From positions 1 through 64,000 of the forward strand of contig NZ_LBMU02000048.1 of NCBI RefSeq assembly GCF_001005085.2: a DNA stretch of 64,000 nt. Reading direction: 5' to 3'. The stretch is from Streptomyces humi. Its GTDB lineage: Bacteria; Actinomycetota; Actinomycetes; Streptomycetales; Streptomycetaceae. The notes under the pieces are model-generated. The model was given only the letters and a program-made list of their open reading frames with translations, was not told the origin of the DNA and ran no database searches. A program made the translations under genes and the position numbers. Shown one piece after another: positions 1 through 8,814 of this stretch (position 1 is the stretch's first letter; each line of letters opens with the position of its first letter).

Positions 1-63
1 CGCCCCGACGACCACGATCCGGCCGTCGCGCTTGAACGCACGCAGGCTGTCGGCGCTGGTCAT
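1..63 (-). CDS. FAD/NAD(P)-dependent oxidoreductase (ferredoxin reductase-like), N-terminal fragment
   Basis: Only the first 21 codons lie inside the window; the gene runs off the left edge. The start codon at 61-63 overlaps the stop of the ferredoxin gene (ATGA), so the two are translationally coupled. The visible peptide ends RDGRIVVVGA, the beta strand and first glycine that usually open an N-terminal FAD-binding GxGxxG fold. With a ferredoxin directly upstream, a ferredoxin reductase feeding a P450-type enzyme is the natural reading. This is inferred from context, because the rest of the protein is not visible. Confidence 0.6.
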   Translation of the reverse strand, partial: MTSADSLRAFKRDGRIVVVGA

Positions 64-299
64 GACGTCGACGCCGCCACCGGTACGTCCCGCCCCGCCG
101 GCCGTCCCTCCAGCCGGTCGACCAGGATCGCCTGCACCGGGCAGGCCGCCGCGGCGCGCAACACCCGCTCGCGCTGGGCGTCGTCGGGGTTCGGGTCGTA
201 CATCAGTGCCTCCTCACCATGCATCCGGAACGCGTCCGGAGCCAGGAACGCGCACTGCGCATACCCTTCACATCGGGAAAGATCAACGACGACTCGCAT
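60..299 (-). CDS. [3Fe-4S]-type ferredoxin
   Basis: A 79-residue soluble electron carrier. Cysteines at positions 10, 16 and 53 form the pattern C-x5-C...C-P. Tyr13 occupies the position where a fourth cysteine would sit, which is typical of the single-cluster [3Fe-4S] ferredoxins that supply electrons to actinobacterial cytochromes P450. The flanks are acidic (DPNPDDAQRE), as expected for a redox-partner surface. It overlaps the start of a reductase-like gene by 4 bp, so both are probably made from one transcript starting in the 300-615 intergenic region. No P450 gene is visible, so the final acceptor is unknown. Confidence 0.88.
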   Translation of the reverse strand: MRVVVDLSRCEGYAQCAFLAPDAFRMHGEEALMYDPNPDDAQRERVLRAAAACPVQAILVDRLEGRPAGRDVPVAASTS

Positions 300-615
300 C
301 CCGACCTCCGCGGGGTCTGCAAGCTGCGGACCCGGAAGCCGGCGCCCCGGTGGTGACGGGGCGCGTCGTGGGTCTCCGCAGGAAGAAACGGGGCATCGCG
401 CTCAGCGCGACCGGGGGCGGCCGGACCCGCCCGCACCTGCTGGCATTCCTCGCGTTCAGGCTATTCCGCGCGCACGTCACCCGCACTCCGGGGCACCGCG
501 TCCGGCGTTCCGCCGATCGGCGCAGTGCGCCCCCGCCCGGCGTGTGGCGCGGCCGTCCCGGTGGTTCGGTGTCGGGAGGAACGTCGACGCACCGACCGGA
601 GCAGGAGGTGTCCCG
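300..615. other. Divergent intergenic region
   Basis: About 315 bp separate the minus-strand ferredoxin pair from the plus-strand cyclase gene. It should hold promoters for both. I see no clear dyad operator or terminator. The only firm signal is a ribosome-binding site, AGGAGG at 603-608, ahead of the GTG at 616. Confidence 0.4.
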
Positions 616-1578
616 GTGGCCCCGGACCCGCCCGTACCCTCGCCGCCCGCGACCGGGCGGACCCTGACCGAAGCGGCCTTCCGCGACCTGTACCGCCGGC
701 TGCGGAGCCGGGCCCGGGACGGCGGCGCGGGACCTCGGGGCGCCCTGGACCGGCTGACACCGGAGCACGTCGTCGCGGCGGCCGCCGAAGTCCGGTGCGG
801 GCGGACCGTGTCGCTGGCCGCGCCCGTCGAGACCCGCACCGCCCCGGACAGTTCGCAGCCCGCCACCCACCGGATGATCGCTCCCACCCACGACGAGGCC
901 GGCGCCCCCGGGCTCGTGTTCGCCCGCGACCGGTTCGCCATGAACGTGCACAACGACGTCGACAGCCACCTCGACGCGCTCTGCCACGTGATCTTCGACG
1001 GCGAACTGTACGGCGGGGTCCCGTCGAGCACGCTGACCCCGGACGGTGCCGGAGCGCTCTCGCTCGACCTGGTGCGGGACGGTCTCGTCGGCCGTGGTGT
1101 CCTGCTGGACGTCCCGCGGCTGCGCGGGGTGCGCTGGCTGGAGCCCGGCGACCAGGTGACCGCCGGGGACCTGGCCGCCGCCGAGGCCGCCCAGCAGACC
1201 ACGGTCGGACCGGGTGACCTGCTGTTCGTGCGGGTGGGCCACCGCCTGCGGCGCCGCACCCTCGGCCCCTGGGACGTGACACGGGACCGGGCGGGCCTGC
1301 ATCCGACGGCGATGGACTTCCTCGCCGAGCGGGGCGTGGCGGCGCTGGGCTCGGACGGCAACAGCGACGCCGCGCCCAGCCCGGTCGCCGGGGTCGGGTT
1401 CCCCGTGCACGTGCTGGCCGTCAACGCCATGGGGCTGCACCTGCTGGACTGGCTGGACTTCGAGGAACTGGTACCGGTCTGCGAGGAGCAGGGGCGCTGG
1501 CACTTCCTGTGCGTCGTCGCCCCGCTCAGGCTCCCGGCCGCGACCGGCTCACCGGTGAACCCGGTCGCCGTCATGTGA
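616..1578 (+). CDS. Cyclase family protein (kynurenine formamidase-like metal hydrolase)
   Basis: A 320-residue member of the Cyclase/kynurenine formamidase family, metal-dependent hydrolases that act on amide or lactone bonds. The metal-binding signature is seen as HNDVDSHLDALCHV around residues 115-130, matching the family pattern HxDxxxHxDAxxH. Later histidines (GLHPTAMDFL, FPVHVLAVNAMGLHLLDW) fit the usual active-site shell. The GTG at 616 was chosen because AGGAGG lies 7 bp upstream; the frame is open further 5' but without a better start. No signal peptide is seen. It precedes the GMC oxidoreductase gene by about 115 bp and probably belongs to the same oxidative cluster. The substrate is unknown. 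Confidence 0.8.
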   Translation: MAPDPPVPSPPATGRTLTEAAFRDLYRRLRSRARDGGAGPRGALDRLTPEHVVAAAAEVRCGRTVSLAAPVETRTAPDSSQPATHRMIAPTHDEAGAPGLVFARDRFAMNVHNDVDSHLDALCHVIFDGELYGGVPSSTLTPDGAGALSLDLVRDGLVGRGVLLDVPRLRGVRWLEPGDQVTAGDLAAAEAAQQTTVGPGDLLFVRVGHRLRRRTLGPWDVTRDRAGLHPTAMDFLAERGVAALGSDGNSDAAPSPVAGVGFPVHVLAVNAMGLHLLDWLDFEELVPVCEEQGRWHFLCVVAPLRLPAATGSPVNPVAVM

Positions 1579-1692
1579 CGGCCCCGGGGGCGCGGCCCCG
1601 CTCCGGGTGCCGCGCCCCGGTACGGCGCGTACGTTCGGAGGAAGGGAGAGCCGCACCGGCCGCGGACCAGGCGAGCAAGGACGGTGGTTGCC

Positions 1693-3273
1693 ATGGACGC
1701 CCTGCCCCCGTACGACGTGATCGTCATCGGTACCGGTGCCGGCGGCGGCACCCTGGCCCACCGTCTGGCGCCGTCCGGCAAACGGGTGCTCGTCCTCGAA
1801 CGCGGCGGCTACCTGCCCCGCGAACGCGACAACTGGGACTCCACCGCCGTGTTCGTGAAGGCCAAGTACCGGGCCCCGGAGTTCTGGCTGGACCGGCACG
1901 GCAAGGAGTTCCCGCCCGAGGTGAACTACTACGTCGGCGGGAACACCAAGTTCTACGGCGCGGCCCTGTTCCGGCTGCGCCCCGAGGACTTCGGCGAACT
2001 CCGCCACCACGACGGCGTCTCCCCGGCCTGGCCCATCGGTTACGACGACCTGGAGCCGTACTACACCCAGGCCGAGCACCTCTACCTGGTGCACGGCCGG
2101 CACGGCGAGGACCCCTGGGAAGGGCCGTGCAGCGCGCAGTACGCGTATCCGCCGGTCGAACACGAGCCGCGCATCGAGCAGTTGAGCATGGACCTGGAGA
2201 AGCAGGGGCTGCACCCCTTCCACCTGCCGATCGGGGTGAACCTCACCCAGGACGAGGACGGCCGGGCGGCCCGCTCCAGCGTCTGCATCCGCTGCGACCG
2301 CGTGGACGGCTTCCCCTGCCTGGTGCGCGCCAAGTCCGACGCCCAGGTGATCTGTGTGGAACCGGCCCTGGAGCACCCGAACGTGGACCTGGTCACCGAC
2401 ACCCGGGTGACCCGGCTGGAGACCGACCCCACCGGGCGCAGCGTCACCTCCGTGGTCGCCGAACTCCCGGGCGAGCGGGAGGCCCGGTTCTCCGCCGACG
2501 TCGTGGTGGTGGCCTGCGGTGCCGTCAACTCGGCCGCCCTGCTGCTGGCTTCGGCGAACGACCGGCACCCGCACGGCCTGGCGAACAGCTCCGACGTGGT
2601 CGGCCGGCACTACATGCGTCACAACAACCTGGCGCTGATGGCCGTTTCGGAGGAGCCCAACGACACCCGCTTCCAGAAGACGCTCGCCCTGCACGACTGG
2701 TACCTGGGCGCGGACGACTGGGAGTACCCGCTCGGCGGGATCCAGATGCTCGGCAAGTCGGACGCCGAGCAGATCCACGGCGAGGCCCCGCGCTGGGCCG
2801 GGGCGGTCATGCCGGACATGCCGTTCGAGGTGCTGGCCCACCACGCCGTCGACTTCTGGCTGTGCGGCGAGGACCTGCCGCTGCCCAGCAACCGGGTGAC
2901 CCTGGAGGACGACGGGCAGATCCGCCTCACCCTCGACGAGGGCAACAACATCGCGGGCCTGAAGCGGCTGCGGCACAAGCTCCAGCACCTGCTCGGCCAT
3001 CTGGGCATGCACGAGCACCAGCTGCTGTCCCACAGCATCTACCTGCACAAGGGAATGCCGATCGGCGCCACCGCGCACCAGGCGGGCACGGTGCGCTTCG
3101 GCACCGACCCGGCGTCCTCCGCCCTGGACGTCCACTGCAAGGCCCACGACCTGGACAACCTCTACGTCGTCGACACCAGCTTCTTCCCGAGCATCGGCGC
3201 GGTGAACCCGTCCCTGACGGCCATCGCGAACGCCCTCCGGGTGGGCGACCACCTGCTGGAGCGACTGGGCTGA
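1693..3273 (+). CDS. GMC family FAD-dependent oxidoreductase
   Basis: A 526-residue flavoprotein of the glucose-methanol-choline family. The N-terminus carries the FAD-binding strand-loop VIVIGTGAGGGTLAHRL and an acidic strand end at LVLERGG. The C-terminus has the GMC_oxred_C signature, with HQAGTVRFG supplying the catalytic His region and GAVNPSLTAIA supplying the Asn partner. A Cys cluster (SVCIRCDRVDGFPCLVRAKSDA) sits mid-protein, as in the bacterial gluconate/sorbose dehydrogenase-like branch. ATG 1693 is preferred because AAGGA ends 11 bp upstream; the in-frame GTG at 1684 is almost on top of it. SDR and cytochrome bd genes follow, so electrons from alcohol or sugar oxidation may enter the quinone pool here. 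No Tat signal is evident, so it is likely cytoplasmic. Confidence 0.88.
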   Translation: MDALPPYDVIVIGTGAGGGTLAHRLAPSGKRVLVLERGGYLPRERDNWDSTAVFVKAKYRAPEFWLDRHGKEFPPEVNYYVGGNTKFYGAALFRLRPEDFGELRHHDGVSPAWPIGYDDLEPYYTQAEHLYLVHGRHGEDPWEGPCSAQYAYPPVEHEPRIEQLSMDLEKQGLHPFHLPIGVNLTQDEDGRAARSSVCIRCDRVDGFPCLVRAKSDAQVICVEPALEHPNVDLVTDTRVTRLETDPTGRSVTSVVAELPGEREARFSADVVVVACGAVNSAALLLASANDRHPHGLANSSDVVGRHYMRHNNLALMAVSEEPNDTRFQKTLALHDWYLGADDWEYPLGGIQMLGKSDAEQIHGEAPRWAGAVMPDMPFEVLAHHAVDFWLCGEDLPLPSNRVTLEDDGQIRLTLDEGNNIAGLKRLRHKLQHLLGHLGMHEHQLLSHSIYLHKGMPIGATAHQAGTVRFGTDPASSALDVHCKAHDLDNLYVVDTSFFPSIGAVNPSLTAIANALRVGDHLLERLG

Positions 3274-3438
3274 GCCCGCGCGGGCACCCGGCCCCCGACC
3301 GGGCGAACATCCTCCGCCGGGCAGCGCAACGCGGTCCGCGGCCGCGTGCCGCCGTCCCTTCCCGGTGTTTCCCTGAGCCCTGGATCTGCGGGCGACGGGC
3401 CCGGCGGAGGCGGGAACGCAGTGGAGGAGCAGAACATC

Positions 3439-4278
3439 GTGAGTTCCACCGAGGGGGCACCCGCGAGCGTGGTCCCCGCACACCTGCTGAAGGGCCAGAA
3501 GGCGCTCGTGACCGGCGCGAACTCCGGCATCGGCAAGGCGACGGCCCTCGCCCTGGGCCGGGCCGGCGCCGATGTCGTGGTCAACTACGTGGCCGGCGGC
3601 GACGAGGCCGAGAAGGTGGTCGCCGAGATCAGCGGCCTCGGGGTGAAGGCGGCCGCCTACGAGGCGGACGTCTCCGACGAACAGCAGGTCGTCGCCATGA
3701 TGGACCGGATGGTCCAGGAGTTCGGCACGATCGACATCCTGGTCGCCAACGCCGGGCTCCAGCGGGACGCCCCGTTCACCGAGATGACCCTGGCCCAGTG
3801 GCAGAAGGTCCTGGACGTCAACCTCACCGGGCAGTTCCTGTGCGCCCGCGAGGCGACCAAGGAGTTCCTGCGGCGCGGTGTGGTGCCCGAGGTGTCACGG
3901 GCGGCCGGGAAGATCATCTGCATGAGCTCGGTGCACCAGATCATCCCGTGGGCCGGGCACGTCAACTACGCCTCCTCCAAGGGCGGGGTGCAGATGATGA
4001 TGGAGACCCTGGCGCAGGAGCTCGCCCCCAAGAAGATCCGGGTGAACGCGATCGCCCCCGGGGCCATCAGGACCCCCATCAACCGCGGCGCCTGGGAGAC
4101 CCCCCAGGCCGAGCAGGACCTGCTGAAGCTGATCCCCTACGACCGGGTCGGCGACCCCGAGGACATCGGCTACGCGGCCGTCGGCCTCGCCTCCGACCTC
4201 ATGGACTACGTCGTCGGCGCCACCCTGTACGTCGACGGCGGCATGACCCTCTTCCCCGGCTTCGCCACCGGCGGCTGA
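3439..4278 (+). CDS. SDR family oxidoreductase (glucose 1-dehydrogenase-like)
   Basis: A 279-residue classical short-chain dehydrogenase. It shows the cofactor motif TGANSGIG, the NAG motif (LVANAG), the catalytic Ser in MSSVHQ and the YxxxK pair in NYASSKGG. The C-terminal GATLYVDGGM is typical of the glucose 1-dehydrogenase/3-ketoacyl reductase branch. The chosen GTG at 3439 has GGAGGAG about 10 bp upstream; an earlier in-frame GTG at 3421 lacks such a site. It lies about 165 bp after the GMC oxidoreductase and 36 bp before cydA, on the same strand. NAD(P)-linked oxidation of a sugar or polyol is likely, but the substrate cannot be read from sequence. Confidence 0.9.
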   Translation: MSSTEGAPASVVPAHLLKGQKALVTGANSGIGKATALALGRAGADVVVNYVAGGDEAEKVVAEISGLGVKAAAYEADVSDEQQVVAMMDRMVQEFGTIDILVANAGLQRDAPFTEMTLAQWQKVLDVNLTGQFLCAREATKEFLRRGVVPEVSRAAGKIICMSSVHQIIPWAGHVNYASSKGGVQMMMETLAQELAPKKIRVNAIAPGAIRTPINRGAWETPQAEQDLLKLIPYDRVGDPEDIGYAAVGLASDLMDYVVGATLYVDGGMTLFPGFATGG

Positions 4279-4314
4279 CCCACTCCATCTGCGCCGGCCC
4301 CGGAGAGACGACAC

Positions 4315-5760
4315 ATGCACACCACGGCCCTGCTGCTGGCGGACGTACCGGCGCAGACCCTGCCGGCCAGATCCATGATGGCCTTCACCCTGGCCTCCCA
4401 CATCATCCTGGTGCCCCTGGGGGTGGCGCTGCCGCTGATCACACTCGTCATGCACGGCCACGGCCTGCGCCGCGGCGACGCCACCGCCCTGCTGCTCGCC
4501 CGGCGGTGGTCGGCCGTGATGGCGGTGCAGTTCGCGATCGGCGTGGTCACCGGCACGGTGCTGTCCTTCGAGTTCGGGCTGCTGTGGCCCGGCATGATGG
4601 GCCGGTGGGGCGATGTGTTCGGCATCGGCTTCGGTGTCGAGGCATGGGCGTTCTTCCTGGAGGCCGTCCTCATCGCCATCTACCTCTACGGCTGGCGCAG
4701 GCTGCCCTCCCGGACCCACTTCCTGCTCGGGCTTCCCCTGCCGCTGGTGGCCCTGCTCGGCGCGTTCGGCATCCTGGCCGCCAACTCGTGGATGAACACC
4801 CCCCGGGGCTTCACCCTCGACTCCGCGGGCAACCCGGTCGACGTGAAGATCTGGAAGGCGGTCTTCACCCCCATGTTCGGCCCGGAGTACTGGCACTTCG
4901 TCTTCGCGATGTTCGTGACGGCGGGCTACGTCGTGGCCGGCGTCTACGCCGTCGGGTGGCTGCGCGGCCGCCGCGACCGCTACCACCGGCTCGGCTTCAC
5001 GATCCCCTTCACGCTCGCCGCGGTGTGCACGCCGGTGCAGTTCATGCTCGGCGACTCCATCGCCCGGCAGGTCTTCCACAAGCAGCCGGTGAAGTTCGCC
5101 GGCATGGAGATCGTCTGGAAGACCGCCACCCACCAGCCGGAGTACCTGTTCGGCCGGCTGCACCCGGACGGCACCGTCTCCGGCGGCATCAGGATCCCGC
5201 AGCTCGACTCCGTCCTGGCCGGCTTCCGCCCCGACACCCAGGTCACCGGACTCACCTCGGTCCCGGCCGACGACCGGCCGACGGCCACCCAGGCCACCAT
5301 CGCCCACTTCGCCTTCGACACCATGGTCGGGATCGGCTCCCTGCTGCTCCTGCTCGCCCTCTGGTACGGCGTCCTGTGGCTCTGGCGCCGCCGGCTGCCC
5401 GTATCGCCGTGGTTCTTCCGCGCCGCGGCGTGCGCGGGCGTGGCCTCCGTGGCCGCCGTCGAATGCGGCTGGATCACCACCGAGGTGGGCCGCCAGCCGT
5501 GGATCGTCTACCAGAACATGCGGGTCGCCGAAGCGGTGACGGCGACCCGCTCCACCAGCCTGTGGATCATGTTCGCGGTGGTCGTCGTCGTGTACGTCTT
5601 CGTCTTCGGGTCGTTCCTCGCGGTCCTGCTGAAGATGCGCACCCGCTGGCGGCTCGCCGACGCGCGGGGCGGACCGCGACCGCCCGAGGAGACCCCGCAG
5701 CCGGAACTCCCGGAGACGGACACGCCGTACGGTCCGCGCTCCGCCGGGAGCCGGCTGTGA
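4315..5760 (+). CDS. cydA: Cytochrome bd-type ubiquinol oxidase subunit I
   Basis: A 481-residue, multi-pass membrane subunit that oxidises quinol and reduces oxygen at haems b and d. The first helix holds the haem-ligand histidine in FTLASHIILVPLG. The conserved periplasmic-side motif is clear as GWITTEVGRQPWIVYQN near residue 385. The region between helices is short, so it lacks the long Q-loop insertion of E. coli-type CydA. The N-terminus also differs from housekeeping streptomycete CydA, suggesting a divergent second oxidase. The ATG at 4315 follows GGAGAG by 8 bp. The stop overlaps the cydB start by 3 bp. Confidence 0.93.
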   Translation: MHTTALLLADVPAQTLPARSMMAFTLASHIILVPLGVALPLITLVMHGHGLRRGDATALLLARRWSAVMAVQFAIGVVTGTVLSFEFGLLWPGMMGRWGDVFGIGFGVEAWAFFLEAVLIAIYLYGWRRLPSRTHFLLGLPLPLVALLGAFGILAANSWMNTPRGFTLDSAGNPVDVKIWKAVFTPMFGPEYWHFVFAMFVTAGYVVAGVYAVGWLRGRRDRYHRLGFTIPFTLAAVCTPVQFMLGDSIARQVFHKQPVKFAGMEIVWKTATHQPEYLFGRLHPDGTVSGGIRIPQLDSVLAGFRPDTQVTGLTSVPADDRPTATQATIAHFAFDTMVGIGSLLLLLALWYGVLWLWRRRLPVSPWFFRAAACAGVASVAAVECGWITTEVGRQPWIVYQNMRVAEAVTATRSTSLWIMFAVVVVVYVFVFGSFLAVLLKMRTRWRLADARGGPRPPEETPQPELPETDTPYGPRSAGSRL

Positions 5761-6797
5761 TCGCCGGGGTCGTCGCCGTCGTCCTGCTGCTGGTGATCGC
5801 CGCCTACGCGAGCGGCGGCGGCACCGACTACGGCGCCGGTTTCTGGGACCTGACCGCGGGCGGCGCCGAGCGCGGCAGCCGGCCGCGGTGGCTGATCGAC
5901 CACGCGATGGAGCCGGTCTGGGAGGTCAACAACGTCTGGCTGATCTTCGTGCTGGTGATCATGTGGACCGGCTTCCCCGTCTTCTTCCAGCAGGTCTTCG
6001 TCACCATGTGGCTGCCGCTGGCGCTGGCCGCCGTCGGCATCGTGCTGCGCGGCGCCGGCTTCGCCCTGCGCAGGCCCGTCCGGCGGCTGGCCGGGCGCCG
6101 CCTGTACGGGGCGGTGTTCGCGGTCTCCTCCCTGCTGACGCCGTTCTTCCTCGGTGCCGCCGCCGGCGGGGTGGCCTCGGGCCGGGTGACCGCCACGACC
6201 ACGGCCTCCACGGACGCCTGGGCCAATCTCACCTCGCTGCTGTTCGGCCTGCTGGCCATCGCCACCACCGCGATGCTCGGCGCCGTCTTCCTCGCCGCGG
6301 ACGCCCGCCGTTTCGACGCGCCCGACCTGGACCGCTACTTCCGCCGGCGGGCCTTCGGCGCCCTCGCCGCCGTCGCCGTCCTCGCCGTCGTCACCCTGTT
6401 CGTCACCCACGGGGACGCGCACCACGTGTGGCACGGCCTCACCCACGGCGTCGGTCTCCTCTTCGTGATCGTGGCGGCGCTGGCCACCCTCACCACCGCA
6501 TGGCTGCTGACCCGCCCTTCGGGTGCCTGGTCGCGGGTCACGGCGGTCGGTGTGGTCGCCGCGTCGGTCATCGCCTGGGGCATGGCGCAGCGCCCCTACC
6601 TCGTCCCGACCTCGCTGACCGTCTCCGAGGGCGCGGGCGCCCCCACCACCCTGCGCTGGCTGGCGCTGGTCACGCTCGTCGCCGTCGTCCTCGTCGTCCC
6701 CGCGGTGGCCTTCCTGTACTGGCTCGACACCCACGGCGAACTGGAGGGCCTCACCGACACGGACCTCCGCCAGGGGCCGCCGACAACGCCCCGGTAG
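5757..6797 (+). CDS. cydB: Cytochrome bd-type ubiquinol oxidase subunit II
   Basis: A 346-residue hydrophobic subunit of the bd oxidase. It begins with a transmembrane helix (VVAVVLLLVIAAYASGG), followed by DYGAGFWDLTAGG and WLIDHAMEPVWEVNNVWLI, a well-known CydB signature in which acidic and Trp residues face the quinol site. Several further helices run to about residue 325. The GTG start overlaps the cydA stop (GTGA), the classic cydAB coupling. cydCD assembly transporter genes do not follow; a convergent GH15 gene does. The oxidase probably serves as electron sink for the upstream dehydrogenases. Confidence 0.92.
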   Translation: MIAGVVAVVLLLVIAAYASGGGTDYGAGFWDLTAGGAERGSRPRWLIDHAMEPVWEVNNVWLIFVLVIMWTGFPVFFQQVFVTMWLPLALAAVGIVLRGAGFALRRPVRRLAGRRLYGAVFAVSSLLTPFFLGAAAGGVASGRVTATTTASTDAWANLTSLLFGLLAIATTAMLGAVFLAADARRFDAPDLDRYFRRRAFGALAAVAVLAVVTLFVTHGDAHHVWHGLTHGVGLLFVIVAALATLTTAWLLTRPSGAWSRVTAVGVVAASVIAWGMAQRPYLVPTSLTVSEGAGAPTTLRWLALVTLVAVVLVVPAVAFLYWLDTHGELEGLTDTDLRQGPPTTPR

Positions 6798-6837
6798 GGG
6801 CGCGCTGCCGGACCGGAGCCGACTTCGCTCGGCGTGC

Positions 6838-8676
6838 TCAGCGGGCGTCCAGGGCATCGTTGAGGGTGATCGCCGAGTCGATCAGGGCGAGGTGGGTGAA
6901 CGCCTGCGGGAAATTGCCGAGTTGGCGGCCCGTCGGGTCGATCTCCTCCGAGTACAGGCCCAGGTGGTTGGCGTAGCCCATCATCTTCTCGAACGTCAGC
7001 CGCGCCCGGTCGGTCCGGCCGGCGCGCGCCAGGGCGTCGACGTACATGAACGTGCACAGCGAGAAGGTGCCCTCCGAGCCGCGCAGGCCGTCGGGCGAGG
7101 CACCGGGGTTGTACCGGTAGACCAGGCTGTCGCTGACCAGTTCCTGCTCCATGGCGTCCAGGGTCGAGGCCCACATCGGGTCCCCGGGGGTGAGGAACCC
7201 GACCGTCGCCATGCGCAGCAGCGAGGAGTCCAGCACCTCGCTGCCGTAGTGCTGGACGAAGGCCTGCCGGTCCTCGCTCCAGCCCCTGGCCATGACCTGC
7301 TCGTAGACGGCGTCCCGTTCGGCCTTCCAGCGGTCGGCGCTGGAAGGCCACCCCGAGTCCTCGGCGAGCCGCAGCGCGCGGTCGAACGCCACCCACGACA
7401 TCACCCGCCCGTACGTGAAGTCCTGGCGGCCGCCGCGGGTCTCCCAGATGCCCTCCTCAGCCTGGTCCCAGTTGTCGGCGAGCCACTCCAGATCCGTCCG
7501 CAGCGAGGTCCAGCCCCCGTGCCCGACCGTGAAGCCGTGCTGGTGCGCGAAGTAGATGCTGTCCAGCGCCTCGCCGTAGATGTCGAGCTGGAGCTGGGTG
7601 GCGGCACCGTTGCCGATCCGGACCGGGGCGGAACCCGCGTACCCCTCCCAGTGGTCGAGGATCCGCTCGTTCAGGTCGGAGGAGCCGTCGACCTTGTACA
7701 TGATGTTCAGCGGGCCCGTGTTCCCCTGCCCGCCGGCCCGCTCCCTGACCCGGTCGCCCAGCCAGATGATGAACGCCCTGGCCTCCTCCGTGAAACCCAG
7801 TCCCAGCAGGGCGTACACGGAGAACGAGGCGTCCCGGATCCAGGTGAAGCGGTAGTCCCAGTTGCGTTCGCCGCCCAGCTGCTCCGGGAGGGCCGCCGTC
7901 GGGGCGGCCACCAGGGCGCCGCTGGGGGCGAAGGTCATCAGCTTCAGGGTGATCGCGGACCGCTCCACGACCTCGCGCCAGCGCCCCGTGTAGGTCGACT
8001 GCGCCAGCCAGGAGCGCCAGAACCCCACCGTCTCGGCGAAGAGCCGCTCGTGTTCGTCCCGGCGGACCTCCCGGGGCGGACCGTCGGCGCCGATCTCCAG
8101 GACCAGGCCGCGCTGCTCGCCGGCCCGCAGGGTCAGCGACACCTGGAGGTCGGCGTCCCGGTGCGTCAGCACGTCCGAGAGCCGTTCGTCCTCCGGCTCC
8201 CGGATGGGGTGCACGGTGAGTTCCGTACCGTCCTCCGCGACGAACACCGCACCGTGCGGGGTGAGGTGCACCTCGTGTTTCATCAGCCCGTAGTCGAACC
8301 GCGGGGCCACCTCCACGTCGAAGGTCATGGTGCCCCGCACACAGCGGACCAGCCGGACCAGCCGGTGCCTGCGGGTGGCCGTCGTACCGGTGACCGGCAT
8401 GAAGTCGACCACCTCGCCGGCGCCCGCCTCGGTCATGAACCGGGTCACCAGGACCGCCGTGTCGGGCAGGTACAGCTGCTTGGTCGCATGCGTGGGGTGG
8501 GCCGGGCGGACCGTGCAGTGGCCGCCGTTCTCCTTGTCGAGGAGCGCCCCGAACACACTCGGCGAGTCGAACCGCGGGGCGCAGAACCAGTCGATCGCGC
8601 CCTCGGTGGTCACCAGCGCGGCGGTCTGTAGGTCACCGATCAGTCCGTGGTTCTCGATGAGCGGGTAGTCGTCCAT
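6838..8676 (-). CDS. Glycoside hydrolase family 15 protein (trehalase/glucoamylase-like)
   Basis: A 612-residue cytoplasmic enzyme with the two-part GH15 architecture: an N-terminal beta-sandwich (about residues 1-230, starting MDDYPLIENHGLIGDLQTA) and an (alpha/alpha)6 barrel. Signature segments are NWDYRFTWIRDASFSVYAL, EEGIWETRGGRQDFTYGRV and LYSEEIDPTGRQLGNFPQAF. The last two carry the general acid and base glutamates (EGIWE and SEEID), as in mycobacterial GH15 trehalase. Either trehalose hydrolysis or alpha-glucan debranching is possible; the EEGIWETRGG context favours the trehalase branch. The gene is convergent with cydB and has its own promoter in 8677-8814. No signal peptide. Confidence 0.9.
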   Translation of the reverse strand: MDDYPLIENHGLIGDLQTAALVTTEGAIDWFCAPRFDSPSVFGALLDKENGGHCTVRPAHPTHATKQLYLPDTAVLVTRFMTEAGAGEVVDFMPVTGTTATRRHRLVRLVRCVRGTMTFDVEVAPRFDYGLMKHEVHLTPHGAVFVAEDGTELTVHPIREPEDERLSDVLTHRDADLQVSLTLRAGEQRGLVLEIGADGPPREVRRDEHERLFAETVGFWRSWLAQSTYTGRWREVVERSAITLKLMTFAPSGALVAAPTAALPEQLGGERNWDYRFTWIRDASFSVYALLGLGFTEEARAFIIWLGDRVRERAGGQGNTGPLNIMYKVDGSSDLNERILDHWEGYAGSAPVRIGNGAATQLQLDIYGEALDSIYFAHQHGFTVGHGGWTSLRTDLEWLADNWDQAEEGIWETRGGRQDFTYGRVMSWVAFDRALRLAEDSGWPSSADRWKAERDAVYEQVMARGWSEDRQAFVQHYGSEVLDSSLLRMATVGFLTPGDPMWASTLDAMEQELVSDSLVYRYNPGASPDGLRGSEGTFSLCTFMYVDALARAGRTDRARLTFEKMMGYANHLGLYSEEIDPTGRQLGNFPQAFTHLALIDSAITLNDALDAR

Positions 8677-8814
8677 CGGGGTGCCCCTTCCGGTGTGCGA
8701 GTCACCCGAACGCATCCCCTCGATCAGGGTATGCCGGAGCCTTTGCGCCGGCTCGTCGGACCGGGTCCCCGCACCGGGATCGACTCGCGGGGGCCGCGAC
8801 GGCCACCATGGGGT

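Noticed and set aside
1509..6797. A single very long open frame of 1762 codons
   Set aside because: High-GC frames stay open by chance. Only the final part (5757-6797) encodes a real protein, CydB; the rest is out of frame with recognisable GMC, SDR and CydA genes.
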